From: DASTFY01 sp963769115
GTDB lineage: Bacteria; Actinomycetota; Acidimicrobiia; Acidimicrobiales; Ilumatobacteraceae
DNA length: 64,000 nucleotides
NCBI GenBank assembly: GCA_963769115.1
Contig: CAVYKN010000015.1
Span: forward strand, 139,269 to 203,268
Reading direction: 5' to 3'
Position 1 is the first letter of the stretch, and the number at the start of each line of letters is the position of its first letter. Positions 37,740 through 51,924 of the stretch are shown here, one piece after another. The notes beneath the pieces are model-generated. The model was not told where the DNA came from and searched no databases. It saw only the letters and a program-made list of their open reading frames with translations. A program made the translations under genes and the position numbers.

Positions 37740-39309
37740 GCCACCTGCTTAGTCGTTGCTCGATCGCCGTCGAAGATGGGGCACTCCGTGGGGTCCGGCT
37801 GCAACGGCGGCCCGTCGACCGGGCAGTAACGGCGCCGCGCCGATCGGGCCGGGCTGACCCCACGCCGGAGACCCACGAAGCTGATGGGCGCGGCTAGCGG
37901 CGGCGATCGCGGCCGTGATGAGGAGGGAGGTGCGGACGGCGTCGGTGACCTCGTCGGGACCGACGGCCGACGTCAGCCCGGAGACGACCGGGATCAGCGC
38001 CAGGGACGCCAGGCTGGCGGTCCGGGCGATGGCGTTGTTCACCCCCGACGCCACGCTCACGTGGTCGGGGCTGACCGAGCCCATCACGGTGGCCGAGAGC
38101 GGAGCCACGAACGTCACGAGGCCGATGCCGACCAGCACCGCTCCCGGCAACACATCGGGGAGCCAGGATGCGTCGGGACCGATGCGGGACAGCAACAGCA
38201 GACCGGCCGCCAGCACGAGTGGCCCCGCGGTGAGCTGGAACCGGGGGCCGATCCGCTGCGCCAGCTCGCCGGACCGGGCCGACAACAACAACATGAGCAC
38301 CGTCGCCGGCAGGAGCGCCGTGCCCGCCGCCAACGCCGACCATCCGGCGCCCACCTGGAGCTCGTAGGCGACGAGGAAGAACGACACGCCGATGGCCGCG
38401 TACAGCACCACGGTGGCGAGGTTGGCGACCGTGAACTCGCGGCTCCGGAACAGGCTCGGTGGGACGAGCGGATCGTGCGCGTGCAGCATGCGGTGGACGA
38501 AGGCGGCGATGGCCACGCACGGCCAGGGCACCGGCGGCGAGCACCGCGGCGTCGGTCCAGCCCCGGACGCCCGCCTCGGTGAACGCCCACGTCGCGGCGG
38601 CGAGCCCGGCGACCGCCAGGCCGGCGCCGAGCACGTCCAGGCTCCGGGCGGCGTGCGGATCACGGGTCTCCGGCACGGCCACGACGGCACAGGCGATGGC
38701 CAGCCCGGCGACCGGCACGTTGATGAGGAACGCCCACCGCCACCCCGGCCCGTCGACGAGCCAACCTCCCACGAACGGACCGATCGCTCCGGCCACGCCG
38801 CCGAGCCCCGACCACGCGCCCACCGCCCGGGCGCGGTCCTGCTCCCGGAAGCTCGCTTGGAGGATGGCGAGGCTCCCCGGCGTGAGAAGGGCGGCGCCGA
38901 CGCCCTGCAGCACGCGCGCCGCCACCAGGACGCCAACCCCCGGCGCCACGCCGCACAGCAGCGATGCCCCCGCGAACCAGACCGTGCCCACCACGAAGAC
39001 CTTCCGCCGTCCGTAGCGGTCGCCGAGGGCGCCGCCGAGCAGGATCAGGGAGGCCAACGCCAGCAGGTAGCCGGTGAGCACCCACTGCAGCGAGCTGACA
39101 TCGACGCCGAAGTCCTCCCCGATGTGGGGCAGCGCCACGTTGACCACCGTGGCGTCGAGCATGGCCATGCCGCTCGCCGCGACCGTCGCGGTGAGGGCGA
39201 CCCGCCCACGGAACGATCGAAGGACGAGGCCGTCCGAGGGCGACGCCGGTGCAGCGGCGAGGCCGCCGCCGGTCGGTCGGTCGACTGGCACCGGTCGATG
39301 ATGCCGCAC
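37736..39309 (-). CDS. MFS transporter, DHA2 (EmrB/QacA) drug-exporter type
   Basis: About 524 residues with 13-14 predicted helices. The first helix region contains GMAMLDATVVNVALP (motif D1), followed by LGDRYGRRKVFVVG (motif A), RVLQGVGAALLTPGSLAIL (motif B/C) and GWRWAFLINVPVAG. Frameshifts at about 38515 and 37895 are needed. The corrected tail reads SFVGLRRGVSP, YCPVDGPPLQPDPTECPIFDG and ends by ATGA overlap with the next gene. The Cys-containing hydrophilic tail is unusual for this family. It probably exports hydrophobic compounds using the proton gradient. Confidence 0.86.
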
Positions 39310-39324
39310 GTTTCGGCGGTTGGG

Positions 39325-41463
<2,139 letters not shown>

Positions 41464-41540
41464 GTCTCTCTCCGATCGTCGGTTGCCGACTCTTCCCTGG
41501 TGCTCGGGATCCAAACCTGACCGATGCGGCCCGGTGCGGG

Positions 41541-42662
41541 TCAGTCGCCGTCGAGCTCGAGGAAGCCGTCGCGCAGCAGCCGCCGCGCCAGCACCGCTCG
41601 CGAGGCCTCGTCCAGGCCGGCCAGATCGGCGACCCGCAGCTCGTTCCGCTCGAGGACCACCTCGAGGGCCGGACGCAGCGCCGCCGGCCCACGGAGCCGG
41701 CGGCCGGGCCGCTCCAGCACGACCGTGTCACCGTCTTCCACGAGCCGGAACGGCTCCTCGCTCGCCCGGCGCAGGCTGGTCTCGTCGCTGACGGCGTGGG
41801 CATCGAGCACCGCGCGCAGGGTGCCGCTGGGTTCGGGCCGGGGCCGCCGCCGAGCGCGCTGCACCTCCCGTGCCGCGATGGGGTCGGGCTCTTCCGCTGC
41901 CAACCTCTCCGCGCTCTCCTTGAGCACCCGGGCCAGCTCCGCCGTCAGCTCCTCGGTCCGGCCGGGCCGGGCGAAGCCCAGCGGCAAAGGTCGCCGCAGC
42001 TCCTCCTGGTCGTCGATGAGGCGCTGCAGCACCTGCCGATAGCTCCTGGCCAGCAGCCCGATGGTGATGTGCAGGCTGTGCTGCTCCTGCGCCGCCGCGC
42101 TGTGACCGGTCCCCGCCGGGAGGTACAGGACATCACCCGCGTGCAGCGTCAGCTCCCCCAGGCCGTCGACCCGCCAGGCCTTCTCGCCTTCGACCTGCAG
42201 CACCAGCACCTCGTGGGTGTCGGCGTGGTGGCGCAAACCGTTCGCTCCGGGCGGGCTGAGGTAGGCGTTGGCCTGGACTCGATGGCTGGTCGCCTCCTCG
42301 AGCTCGCCGGTGAAGCGTTGCAGCGGCGTCCACAGTTGCTGGAGCCCCTGCAACACGATCGTCGCACCGTCCGCGGCGAGGCCGACGATGCGGGAGAGAT
42401 CCGCAGCGTCCTCGACCACGCCCGCGCCGAGGCGGATCGAGCGGGTCACGTCCGCCGCCGGCAGCGTCGTCCCGTCGCGCACCAGCCTGAACGCCGGCCG
42501 GCGAAGCGCGGTGCCGAGCAGTTGCTCGACGGCGTCGACGGTCAGCAGGTCGGAGAACGGTCCGCGTTGCCGCCAGACCTGGGGTCGCCGGCCCCAGATG
42601 TCGTCCCGGAACGTCTCGACATCGGCAACGCAGCGCGCCAAGGCGTCCAACTCGTCGTGCAC
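41541..42662 (-). CDS. JmjC/cupin-8-type 2-oxoglutarate-dependent oxygenase (ribosomal oxygenase-like)
   Basis: 373 residues. The N-terminal half is a JmjC barrel: FRDDIWGRRPQVWRQRG, ANAYLSPPGANGLRHHADTHE with the Hx(D)...H iron ligands, WRVDGLGELTLHAGDVLYLP and GTGHSAAAQEQHSLH carrying the third ligand. A helical dimerisation region and a C-terminal winged-helix-like part (LVEDGDTVVLERPGRRLRG) follow, as in RoxA/NO66-type ribosomal protein hydroxylases. ATG 42662. It is single and uninterrupted. Target unknown. Confidence 0.83.
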   Translation of the reverse strand: MHDELDALARCVADVETFRDDIWGRRPQVWRQRGPFSDLLTVDAVEQLLGTALRRPAFRLVRDGTTLPAADVTRSIRLGAGVVEDAADLSRIVGLAADGATIVLQGLQQLWTPLQRFTGELEEATSHRVQANAYLSPPGANGLRHHADTHEVLVLQVEGEKAWRVDGLGELTLHAGDVLYLPAGTGHSAAAQEQHSLHITIGLLARSYRQVLQRLIDDQEELRRPLPLGFARPGRTEELTAELARVLKESAERLAAEEPDPIAAREVQRARRRPRPEPSGTLRAVLDAHAVSDETSLRRASEEPFRLVEDGDTVVLERPGRRLRGPAALRPALEVVLERNELRVADLAGLDEASRAVLARRLLRDGFLELDGD

Positions 42663-42721
42663 CTAGGGATTGTGGCCGGGGCGGAGGATTGCCAAACGTC
42701 CCGGGTGGGCATGGGAGCGCC

Positions 42722-42889
42722 ATGACATTCATCAACGACGACGACATGAGCTCCGAGCCCACCGAAGAGCAGGAAGACCGCGACCAGGGCGGCGAAGCCG
42801 GACAGGACACCGGTGACGAGCCCACCGAGGCCGACGAGAACCTCGATTCGGGCGGCGAGGGTCCGCTCGACACCGGCGACGAGGCCTGA
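42722..42889 (+). CDS. Small highly acidic protein
   Basis: 55 residues from ATG 42722, which has GGGAG about 5 bases upstream; the longer frame begins at 42689. It is almost entirely Asp, Glu, Gly, Thr and Pro: MTFINDDDMSSEPTEEQE, then GQDTGDEPTEADENLDSGGE and PLDTGDEA, with DTGDE repeated. It is divergent from the JmjC-like gene and convergent with the giant surface-protein gene. Acidity this extreme suggests a disordered protein or a chaperone-like small protein. No family recognised. Confidence 0.55.
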   Translation: MTFINDDDMSSEPTEEQEDRDQGGEAGQDTGDEPTEADENLDSGGEGPLDTGDEA

Positions 42890-42914
42890 GCCTCGCTGGC
42901 GCGCGGCGCGTCGA

Positions 42915-45900
42915 CTACCGCGCGGCGCTACCGCAACGGTTCCGACGCGGCGTCGCGCCCCGGCGATCATGAGCAACAGGACGCCGGCGCTCAGGAGAAC
43001 CAGGGCCCAGCGCAGCGGCGTGCCGGTGTCGGTGCCCGACGTGCTGACCCCGCCTCCTCGCGGCGGGTCCGTCGGCTGCACCGACCGCACCCTGACCGTG
43101 TGGGCGGTGCGGCACGGGCTGCAGTGGCCGCCGGTCGAGGTCGGCGCGGCCAGGTTGACGACGTTGGCCCCCTCGGCGCCCGCCCGCACGGTCACCCGGA
43201 AGCTGACCTGCACGGCGCCGCCCACCGGGATCGGCGGCACGGCCCAGGTGACGGTGTTGCCGTTCAGGACCAGTTCGGCCGGGAGCGGGACGACGACGGA
43301 CGCGTAGCGCAGCACGTCGCTCAGGTCGTCCTCGGCGGTGGCTCCGGCGATGACTCCGCCGCTCTCGTGCTCCGCGATGAGGGTGTAGGTGATGGTCGCC
43401 CCGGGATCGACGACCGTGCCCGACGGTGGATGGGACACCTTCGTGAGCTCCCACGCGGACGGCCACGGGGGTGTTGACGATGGTGCAGGTCGCGACGGTC
43501 GCCGGGCGAGAGCGCGACGCTGGCAGGACCGGAAGTCCCGCCGAGGCATGACCAGCTCGGACGCCGTGTACCCGTCCGGCCCGCCGGACTCGGAGAGGGT
43601 GTAGGAACCGACCTGCACGACCGCGTCGGTGATCGCGGCGTCCCCGGTGCGACCGGTCACCGTGACCGGGCCGGTGGCGGTGAGCGTCCAGTCGGTGGGC
43701 AGCGCAGGCTCACTGGTCGAGCCGGTGTCGACGACCTTCACCAGCGTCAGCGTGGGGGCGATCGCCGTGTTGGTGATGGTGCAGGTGGCGTGCGTCACCC
43801 TCGGTCAGGGTCACCGAGGATGCCGTTGACGCATCGGCCCCGATGCACACCCATGCCGAGGCCTCGTAGCCGAGCGGTCCGGACTCGGCGAGGTGTACGT
43901 CCCCACCTGTACCGGCGCCACGGTCACCGCTCGCTGCCGGAAGACGCCGCTGATGGGGGTGGGTCCGGCGGCGGACAACTGTCCACGCCGTGGCTGGCGT
44001 CGTCGCGCCGGTGTCCCCGTTGTCGACCACCTTCACGAGCGTCAGCGTCGGCGATGTGCGCGGTGTTGGTGATGGTGCAACGCACCGCGCCGCCCGGCGG
44101 CACCGCCACGCGGTTGCCGGTCACCACGCCTCCCTCGCAGATCCAGGCGCCGGGGGTGAAGCCGCCCGGACCGGTCTCGGAGAGGTCGTAGGTCCCCGAG
44201 AACACCGGCCACCGGCGTTCACGCCGCCGGGCGAGGCCGGATCACCGTTGCCCGAGACCGGAACCTGACCGGTGATGCCCACCGGCGTGGCCGTCAGCGT
44301 CCAATCGGACGGCACGCGGCCCGAGCCCGACGCCACGGGGTCGACCACCTTCACCAGCGTGAGCGTCGCCGGCTGGTCGGTGTTGGTGATCGTGCAGGTC
44401 GCAGCGTTGCCGACGCGCCAGGGTGACGGTCCCGGCCGCGGGATCCGTCGCCGCCGCGCCCCGCACGACCACTGGGACGCCTCGTACCCCGACGGGCCCT
44501 CCGGCTTCGGCCAGGGTGTACTCGCCTACGGGCACGACGGCCTGGGTCACCGTCGAGCTCGCCCACCCGGCCTTCGATCGTGACGCTCCCGCGGCTGACA
44601 GCAGCCAGTCGGTCGGCAGGGCCGAGCCGCCCGAGGTGTTCGTGACCGCCTTGACGAGGGTGAGCGTGGGTGGCACCGCGGTGTTGGTGATCGTGCAGGT
44701 CACGGCCTGATCGAGCGCCGATGGTGACGGTGCCGTTCGTGACCGGCGCCCCGACACAGACCCAGGCAGACGGCTGCGTAGCCGGTGCGGGCCGTCGGCT
44801 TCGGAGAGCGTGTAGGTCCCGACGGGCACGTCGGTGGCGGTGATGGCCCCCGTCACCGGTGACGCCGGTGATGCGTGGCCGCGACCGGTCAGGCGGTCAG
44901 CGTCCAGTCGGTCGCCGTGGCCGTGGCCACGGTGGTGCCGTTGTCACGACCTTGTCCAACGCCAACGACGGCGCGATCGTCGTCGTTGGTGATCGTGCAC
45001 GTCGCGCTCTGCCCTCGAATCGAGGGTCACCGAGGTGGCCGTCGACGAGTCGCGGTCCCCGTCGCAGACCCAGTCCGACGGCTGTGTAACCCGGGATCGT
45101 CGACTCCGTCAGCGCGTAGGTCCCGACCTGCACCACCGCGTCGGTGACCAACGGATCACCGTCGGGACCCGACGATCGTCGTCGGCCCCGTCGCCGTCAA
45201 CACCCACGCCGTCGCCGGCGTCGTCGCCGCCGTCGTCCGTTGACGACCTCCTTCACCAACGTCAACGTCGGCGCCACCGCCGTGTTCGTGATCTCACACG
45301 CCACCACACCACCCGTTGAGGACCACCACCGTGGAACCCGTCACCACACCACCCGTGCACGACCACGTCCCCGGCGTGTACCCCGCCGACCGTCGTCTCC
45401 GAGAGGACGTAGCTCCCCGCGAACACCGCAGCGTCGGCCGGCACCGCCGACCCGCACCGCTCGACACCGGACCCTGACCAGTGATCGCCACTGCGGCGTC
45501 GCCGTCAACGTGAAGTCCGCCGGCCACCGCGTCACCCGCACCATCGACGCCGTTGTCCACCACCTTGGTCAACGCCAACGACGCCGGCTGGTCGTCGTTG
45601 GTGATCGTGCACGTCGCGCTCATGCACCCGCCGCCAAGGGTGACCGTCCCCGCCGCCGGATCCGACGCCAGTAGCCCCCGTACACGACCCACTGCGACGC
45701 CGTGTAACCGCCCGGGCCACCGTCGACTCCGACAACGTGTAGGTACCCACCGGCACCGCAGCAGCCGGTGACCGCCGCCTCACCCACACGACCCTGGATC
45801 GTCACCGGACCCGTCAGCCGTCAACAACCAAGCCGTCGGCGCCGCCGTGCCACCAGTTGTTGTTCGTCACCTCCTTCACCAACGTCAACGTCGGCGCCAC

Positions 45901-48900
45901 CGCCGTGTTCGTGATCGTGCACGTCACGTCCTGACCCAGCCCGATGCTCACCGTGCCATTGGCGACCGGTGCCCCGACGCACACCCAGTCGGACGGCAGT
46001 GTAACCGGCCGGACCATCGGCCTCCGAGAGCACGTAGTCGCCGACCTGGACCGGCGCCGCGGTGATGGTCCCATCGCCCGATCTCCCCGACACCACGACG
46101 GGGCCGTCGGCGGTCAGGATCCAGTCGGTCGGTACCGCCGTTGCCCCAGTAGTGCCGTTGTCGACGACCTTGACCAGCGTGAGGGTCGGCACGATCGCCG
46201 TGTTGGTGATGCTGCAGGTCGCCCGGTCCCCCGGGGCCAGGGTGATCTGGCCGGTCCCGGACGTGCCGCCCACACAGATCCAGTCAGAGGGTGTGTAGCC
46301 GGTGGGGCCGTTGGTTTCGGTGAGGGTGTAGGTCCCGACGGGGACGACAGCAGCGGTGATGGCCGTGTCACCGGTGACGCCGGTGATGGTGGCCGGACCG
46401 GCAGCCGAGAGCGTCCAGTCGATCGCCGTGGCCGTGGCCCCGGTGGTGCCATTGTCAACCACCTTGACCAACGTCAACTCCGGCGCGATCGCCGTGTTGG
46501 TGATCGTGCACGTCGCCGACTCACCCTCCACCAACGTCACCGAGCTGTCCGTCGAGGTCGCCGCCCCCGTGCACACCCATGCCGAGGGTGTGTAACCCCC
46601 AGGACCCGACTCCGACAGCGTGTAGGTCCCGACCTGCACCGGCGCCGCCGTCACCGCCGCCTCACCAACGCGCCCACTGACCGGCGTCGGCCCCGCCGCC
46701 GACAACACCCACTCCGTCGCCGGCGTCGTCGCCCCCGTCAACCCGTTGTCAACCACCTTCACCAACGTCAACAACGGCGACACCGCCGTGTTCGTGATCG
46801 TGCACGCCACCACACCACCCGTGAGGCACCACCACCCGTGGCCCCCGTCACCACCCCGCCCTGACAGATCCACGTCCCCGGCGTGAACCCCGCCGGCCCC
46901 GACTCCGACAAGTCATAGCTGACCCCGAGAACACCGACACCGCGTTCACACCGCCCGGCGTCGACGGATCACCATTGCCCGACACCGGACCCTGACCAGT
47001 GATCGCCACCGGCGTCGCCGTCAACGTCCAGTCCGCCGGCACCCGACCCGACCCCGACGCCGCCGAATCAACCACCTTCGTCAACGTCAACGACGCCGGC
47101 TGATCCGTATTGGTGATCGTGCACGTCGCCACATCACCCGCCGCCAACGTCACCGTCCCCGCCGCCGGATCCGACCCAGTAGCCCCCGTACACGCCCACT
47201 GCGACGCCGTGTAACCCCCCGGGCCACCCGACTCCGACAACGTGTACGAACCCACCGGCACCGCAGCAGCCGTCACCGCCGCCTCACCCACACGACCCTG
47301 GATCGTCACCCCACCCGCAGCCGACAACAACCAATCCGTCGGCACCGCCGAAACCACCAGCGTTGTTCGTCACCTCCTTCACCAACGTCAACGTCGGCGC
47401 AACCACCGTATTCGTGATCGTGCACGTCGCCACCTGACCCGTGGTCAGCTGGATCGAACGCTCACCACCGTCGCACCAACACACGTCCACGCCGACGGCG
47501 TATACCCGGCTGGGCCCCCGGTCTCGGCCAGGGTGTACGTGCCGACAGGAACTGCGGCATTCGTGACGGCTGCCGTGCCGGACTGACCGCTGATCGAGAT
47601 CGGGCCGGACGCGGACAAGGTCCAGTCGGTGGGGACGGCGGTCCCGCCCGTCGTCCCGTTGTCGACGACCTTGACCAACGTGAGCCGCGGAGGGATAGCC
47701 GTATTCGTGATCGTGCAGGTGACGTCACCACCGGACGGGACGGTGACCGTGGCGCCGCTCGCTGTCGCGCCGGTACACGACCACGCCGACGGCTGGTACC
47801 CGATCGGACCGCCGGACTCCGCGAGCGTGTAGGTGCCGGCATTGACCTCGGCGTCGTCACGGTGACCGAGCCGGACGTCCCTGAGATCGGGGTGGGCCCG
47901 GAGGCAGAGAGTGTCCAATCGGTCGCCGTCGCCGTGGCCCCAGTGGTGCCGTTGTCCACTTCCTTGACGAGGGTCAGCTGACCGGGCTGGTCGTCGTTCA
48001 GGAACACGCAGACGGCCAGTTCGTTCGCGTTGAGCGTGATGGAGGTGGTGAGCCGCGGCGCGAGGTTCTCGACCGTGCACACGATCGACACCGGTGTGTA
48101 GCCCGCCGGTCCGGCCTCACTGAGCTGGTAGGCCTGGCCAGGCCTGACCTCGAACGGGGTTCCGACCGCCGAGCCCGTGACCGTCACCGGGACCAGACCC
48201 GGGGCCACGGGAGCGACGGGCGTGGCCGTGAGCTGCCAGTTCGCGGGCACCGCGGTGCCCCGCTGTCGTTGATGACCTCCTTGACCAGGCTCATCGAACG
48301 CCGTCTGGTTGACGGCCTCGCAGCGCACGAACGTGCCGATGGGCACCGTGACGCCGCCGTTGAGGCCGTCGGAGAAGCCGGGGATCGACGTTGCCGTCGG
48401 CGTCGACCTCGACGCAGCTCCAGCTCACCGTCGAACCCGGGATCGGGACGGCGTGCGGGGTCGGCTCGCTGGACGTAGCGCGGGTCACCGCCGCTCTCGG
48501 CGAGCGGGTAGCGCGACGCCCGGGGTGACCGAGCGCGGTGACACCGGTCGTGCCGGTCGGCCCGGGCGGACGCGCCGGCCGGCGCGGTCGCGCGTCAGCG
48601 TCCAGGCCGTCGGCGCGGCCGGGCCGCCGGTCACCGTCTTGACCAGGGTCAGCCTGGAGGTGCAGGTCACCGACGTTGGTGATCGTGTAGGTGTTCGTCC
48701 CCGCGGCCAGGGTGGCGGTGTAACGGCAGCGCTGACGTTCGACGCGGCGGCGCCGTTGGCCAGCGTGACCGTCGCGGCTGTCGAGCGTGCACAGCGCAGG
48801 CTGATTGGTGACCGTCTCGTCGATGACGACCGTGCTGCCCTGCGGTGAAGCCGGTCCGGGCGACGCCCGAACGGCTGGGCGGTGCCGCCGATGGGTCAGC

Positions 48901-51746
48901 TGCGGCCGGCAAGCCGGGCGGCTGGGCACCGTTCGGCGTAGGGTCGTACGGCCGTTGACGGTGACCCACTGCTTGTCGACGACGATCGGTCGCCGGCGGG
49001 TTGGGCGCGCGGTTGTAGACGGTGCAGCTGACCGCGGTACGCGATGTCGCGGCCGGCACGATGAAGCCGAGTCGCTCCCGACGTTGGTGACCGGGACGCG
49101 CGGCGTCGGTGTCCAGCGCGGCGTGCAGGACGGCGTTGAAGCCGCCGACCTGCTGACGAGGGTGTAGCCCGGCCTGCTGGGTCTCGGTGACGCGTGACCG
49201 GCGCCGTGGTGGTGCCGCCGGGGAAGGTGAGGTCGAAGTTGACCGCACCGGTGCCGGCCGCCGTCGTGCCCGCTGGTCGGGGCGATCGTCACGCCCGGAG
49301 GTCGCCGTCGTGGCGCGCGAACGTCCAGCCGCCGGCCGGCAGCGGCGCCGGTCGATCGTGCCCGGCGGGGCCGTGCTGGGCACGACCTGCTTGACCACGG
49401 TGACCGACCCGGTGCAGCTGCCGAGGGCGAGGGCCCGCAGCGACGTCGCCGGCCTGCGGCGTAGTCGGTGGTCTGGAAGTAGTCGCTGTTCAGCGGTCGG
49501 GCCCGGAGATGGCAGCGCAGGTTCGGCCGCCGCCGGCCGCTGACGCCGGCGCCGACGCCGAAGGCGACGCACCCGGGTGCCCTCGGCCTTGACCCCGTTG
49601 GCCGAGAAGATGCCGTTCTCGACCTCGCGGAACCGGGTGTGGTTGCCCGGGCCCCTCGGCGTTGCCGTAGGCGGTCGGGTTGCCGTCGGTGATGACCACC
49701 GCGATGTCGAACTGCGCTGGCGCTCTGCGGCGACCTGGAAGATGCCCGCGGTCCCAGTTCGTGCGTGCCGCCCGGCGGTGAGGCCGTTGATCCAGGCGTT
49801 CACCGGTGTCGGCGCCGGCCTGGGTCGACACCGGGGTGAGCGGCCGGTTCTGGTTGTTGGTCGTGTTGGCCGGGCGCGTTGGAGGCGAAGGTGAACAGGC
49901 CGACCGGGGACGGCGTGCCGACCAGCGAGTTCACGAAGGTCGTCGGCGGCCGTCTTCAAGGCTGGGCAGCGATCCGGCCGACCGAGCCGGAGAGGTCGAG
50001 GACGAGCGCCACGTCGAGACCGCACTGGTGCGGCGGCGGCCGGGTTGGCCCGGGAGGTCTGCCAGATGCCGCCGGACGCGGTCGTGGTTGCTGTTGCCGG
50101 TGGAGAGCATGAAGTGCGTTCGCGCCGGAGCGTGTAGGTGGTGCCGTCGCGCGAGCTGGTCGCCGGTGCGGAACTGGTAGGCGGTCGACGTGAAGGGCGC
50201 GCTCGGCCCGGTCACGAGCGTGTTCAGGCCGAACCAACCGGCAGGGGTGCCCGTCCGCACGACCCAGAACTGGCGGTCGCGGTTGGCGCCGCCCACCTGG
50301 GTGTTGGGAACGACGAACGAGCAGTCGCCGGCGACGTCGGAGATGCAGGTCGTGAACGTGCCGACCGCAGGCGTCGTCGGCAGCGGTGGTGCCGTCGTAG
50401 AGCTGCAGGGTGACGCCGGCCAGGCTCCCGATGGCGCTGGTCGAGACCCGGTCCCCGCCGACCTTGACGGTGATGACGGCGTTGTTGCCGGTGGCCGGGG
50501 GCACGGCCTCGATCGCGGCGGGGTCATCGGTCGCCGCCACCTCGGGATCGCCGGCTTCCCCGGCGCGGGGCAGCTCGGCGGCGAAGGGACGTCGCGACCT
50601 GTCCGCCGACTGGCGCACGGAGTCGGCGATGACGGACCGCTGACGTCGGCCTCGATCCGAACGGGCGCACTGGGAGCCAGGAGGCTGCCGGGCAGCGGGC
50701 CGCTCACCTCGATCGACCGGGCGTCGACCACGTTCCACACGAGGCTCGCCTCCGCGGCGCCACTCACGGTGACGTCCGGATCGAGCGTGACCCGGGAACC
50801 CCCACCGTCGACGTTGATCACCAGCGGATGGTCGGGCGTCGGAGCGGGGTCGATGGTGATGCTCTGCACGCGGGCGAGGTCGTCCGCGGTGACCGTCCAC
50901 ACGCCGGCCGAACCGTCGTCGAGATCGGCGGCCAGGTGGACGTCGGCGCCGGACAGGTCGTCCAGAGCCGCGCCGCGGAGTCCGTGGCGGTCACGTGACC
51001 GGCAGGGATGCAGGAGGCTGGAGCGGGCCTGGAGGTCGGCGAAGACCCCTTGGAAGGCGCGGTCGAACGTGTCGGGCGAGGCGACGGCGACCGCGCCATC
51101 GACGGTGGCGGGGTCGAGGGCGTCGACGTCGCCGGCGAGGACTTCGGCCGCGGCGCCGATGGTGAGCCGGTCGGCGGGACCCTCCACCGAGATCGCCCCA
51201 TCGGCGAGGACGGCGACGGGGGTGCCGTCGAGGACGGCCGGCGGCGTGCGCGGTGACTGGTAGCGGCCCGACGGTGAGGTCACCGCCGGCGGCACGCGCC
51301 GACGTCGTCCCGTCCCGCAGCTCGGCGTCGCCTCGGGAGAGGATCGTGAAGCCGTGGGTGGCGTCGAAGGGGTTGGGGGCGCCGAGGATGCCGGACACCG
51401 CGAGCTCGGAGGTCGGCGGCCGTCGAGGGAGCGACGGTCGAGCTCGTGCTCGTGCTCGTGTGCTGCTGCTGGTCGTGCTGCTGCTGGTCGTTGGTGTCCG
51501 GAACGGTCGTCGTCGACTCGGCCGTGGACGGGGTGGTCGACACCGACGGCTCGGTCGTGGTCGGGTCGGTGGCGGGTCGGTGGTCGGGTCAGTGGTGCTT
51601 GGATCGGTGTGTCGCTACGGCTGCCGCTGGGCCGGTTGCGATGAGACTGGCGGCAAGCAGCAACGTGCCGACCACCAGCGCGCGCACGTACCCCGCCGGC
51701 GTTTGACCGCCGATGGTGTGGCCGCTCTTGCTGTGACCCGGCTCAT
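42915..51746 (-). CDS. Giant repeat-containing cell-surface protein (choice-of-anchor A, vWA, SpaA-like repeats, C-terminal anchor)
   Basis: About 2,940 residues, read across many frames. ATG 51746 (GGAGGA upstream) starts a signal peptide (KRRRGT, then ALVVGTLLLAASLIATGPAAA), a Pro/Thr/Gln linker and a choice-of-anchor A domain (FTILSRGDAELRDG, ASLVWNVVDARSIEVSG, LLAPSAP). A prealbumin-like domain follows, then a vWA domain (DVALVLDLSGSVG, VNAWINGLTAGG, VITDGNPTAYG). From about 49.4 to 43.5 kb come repeated modules of the type TLTLVKVVDNG...DWTLSAAGP...GTYTLSE...CTITN. A DUF11-like domain (GATITYTLIAEHESGG) precedes the C-terminal helix ALVLLSAGVLLLMIAGARRR. The stop is placed at TAG 42915-42917 assuming one more frameshift. 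Likely an adhesin or S-layer-associated protein. Confidence 0.8.
43450..48700 (-). repeat. About 17 tandem ~300-bp coding repeats in the surface-protein gene
   Basis: Using the conserved beta-strand LTLVKVVDNG as a marker, units start near 43740, 44030, 44355, 44655, 44955, 45255, 45565, 45875, 46170, 46465, 46760, 47075, 47380, 47675, 47965, 48285 and 48640. Spacing is 290-355 bp, about 98-100 residues. Units at 45.2-47.4 kb are the most alike at nucleotide level. Each has a conserved Cys pair (W-x-C...CTITN). These SpaA/prealbumin-like modules form stalks in surface proteins. Confidence 0.85.
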
Positions 51747-51924
51747 GCCCGGTGTGTCCTCCGCTGCTCGTCGCCTCGAGGCGTTCGCAGCGAAGGTCGC
51801 TGGCGCACGCCGGAAGGCGGCCCACCCGCACGCAGCCGAGCAGGGATGGTACCTGGTCCGCGACGCCGGGTCGAATGGGCGTCATGACTCGAGCCGAGAT
51901 CCGCCGTGGTCCCCCGCCTGCACT

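Noticed and set aside
42542..42900. Extension of the surface protein past its membrane helix on the minus strand, with a second Val/Leu-rich helix
   Set aside because: That hydrophobic run is the complement of the acidic small ORF and the JmjC gene start; a stop just after the RRR anchor is more likely.
43450..48700. CRISPR array or non-coding satellite
   Set aside because: Repeats are about 300 bp, translate to a recognised surface-protein module and lack spacers.
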